Below are positions 63,791-64,000 of a DNA stretch of 64,000 nucleotides, piece by piece. Source of the stretch: Lysobacter niastensis. GTDB taxonomy: Bacteria > Pseudomonadota > Gammaproteobacteria > Xanthomonadales > Xanthomonadaceae. A model generated the notes under the pieces. It worked only from the letters and a program-made list of their open reading frames with translations. It was not told where the DNA came from and made no database searches. The stretch's first letter is position 1. Every line of letters begins with the position of its first letter. A program made the position numbers and the translations under genes. The stretch spans positions 62,001-126,000 of the forward strand of contig NZ_JADLZT010000009.1 in the NCBI RefSeq assembly GCF_015453285.1, written 5' to 3'.

Positions 63791-63960
63791 CGGGGCTCCC
63801 TGCTCTTGGGCTGATGCGGTTTCGGACGGGCAACCGAGGCCTCGGGGCCGAACACCTGGTGAACGCGGTCCAGCCGGTGGCGGCGGTTCCTGCGCTTCGT
63901 GGGCTTGGCCTTCAGTGTATCATCGGCCCGTTAATCTCCCATCCGCGGTCGCGCCATCCG

Positions 63961-64000
63961 ATGCCCAAGCACTCGATGCACAAGCTCCTGCTCGTCATTT
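63961..64000 (+). CDS. bamE: Start of outer-membrane assembly lipoprotein BamE (OmlA), cut by the window edge
   Basis: Only 13 codons are present (MPKHSMHKLLLVI), looking like the start of a signal peptide. The call rests on position: divergent from fur, where omlA/bamE lies in Xanthomonas. The lipobox and mature part are outside the window; a second ATG five codons in is possible. Confidence 0.6.
   Translation, partial: MPKHSMHKLLLVI

Overview
The window is about 64 kb of GC-rich gammaproteobacterial chromosome that looks like the Lysobacter/Xanthomonas family (Lysobacteraceae). The main evidence is gene order. fur and bamE/omlA are divergent, followed by recN and hrcA-grpE-dnaK-dnaJ. Then come dapB-carA-carB-greA-rpfE-recJ-prfB-lysS and a complete DSF quorum-sensing cluster (rpfG, rpfC, rpfF, rpfB) next to both aconitases. 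This is the arrangement known from Xanthomonas, except that rpfH is missing between rpfC and rpfG. No tRNA, rRNA, insertion sequence, prophage or CRISPR array was seen.

Layout. 0-8.4 kb is accessory: a degenerate HD-GYP/LuxR regulator, an exported alpha/beta hydrolase, a CoA-transferase with a zinc alcohol dehydrogenase, an arsenic operon (arsR-arsC-aquaporin), dodecin and a DUF4136 lipoprotein. 8.5-12.9 kb is a five-gene operon on the minus strand: a long Gly-rich exported protein, two small exported proteins with a double-glycine motif, a Sec-exported C39 cysteine peptidase, and a coiled-coil/beta-barrel outer-membrane protein. 13.3-28.7 kb is housekeeping: ftsK-lolA-rarA, ald, trxB-GNAT-FemAB-aat, infA, clpS/clpA, nudJ-mnmA-hflD. 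29-42 kb holds acnB, acnA and the rpf cluster. 42-64 kb holds translation, pyrimidine, lysine and heat-shock genes, ending in fur and the first codons of bamE.

The most interesting region is 8.5-12.9 kb. It resembles the Pseudomonas Fap functional-amyloid operon in its parts: low-complexity secreted protein, FapD-like C39 peptidase, FapF-like coiled-coil barrel. The low-complexity protein differs, and two partner proteins carry a Leu-x-Ser-Leu-Arg-Gly-Gly motif after a Sec signal peptide, which suggests periplasmic double-glycine processing. All three candidate substrates also share a C-terminal QN/IQ-type motif. I infer a secreted fibre or matrix system; nothing in the sequence proves assembly.

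Other points: a programmed +1 frameshift in prfB; two strong and one weaker heat-shock (sigma-32) promoter candidates before grpE, dnaK and clpA; a 151-bp tandem repeat copying the 3' end of acnA and its terminator; a probable one-base frameshift in the neighbouring lipoprotein gene; a probably leaderless clpS; and an ArsR operator overlapping its own start codon.
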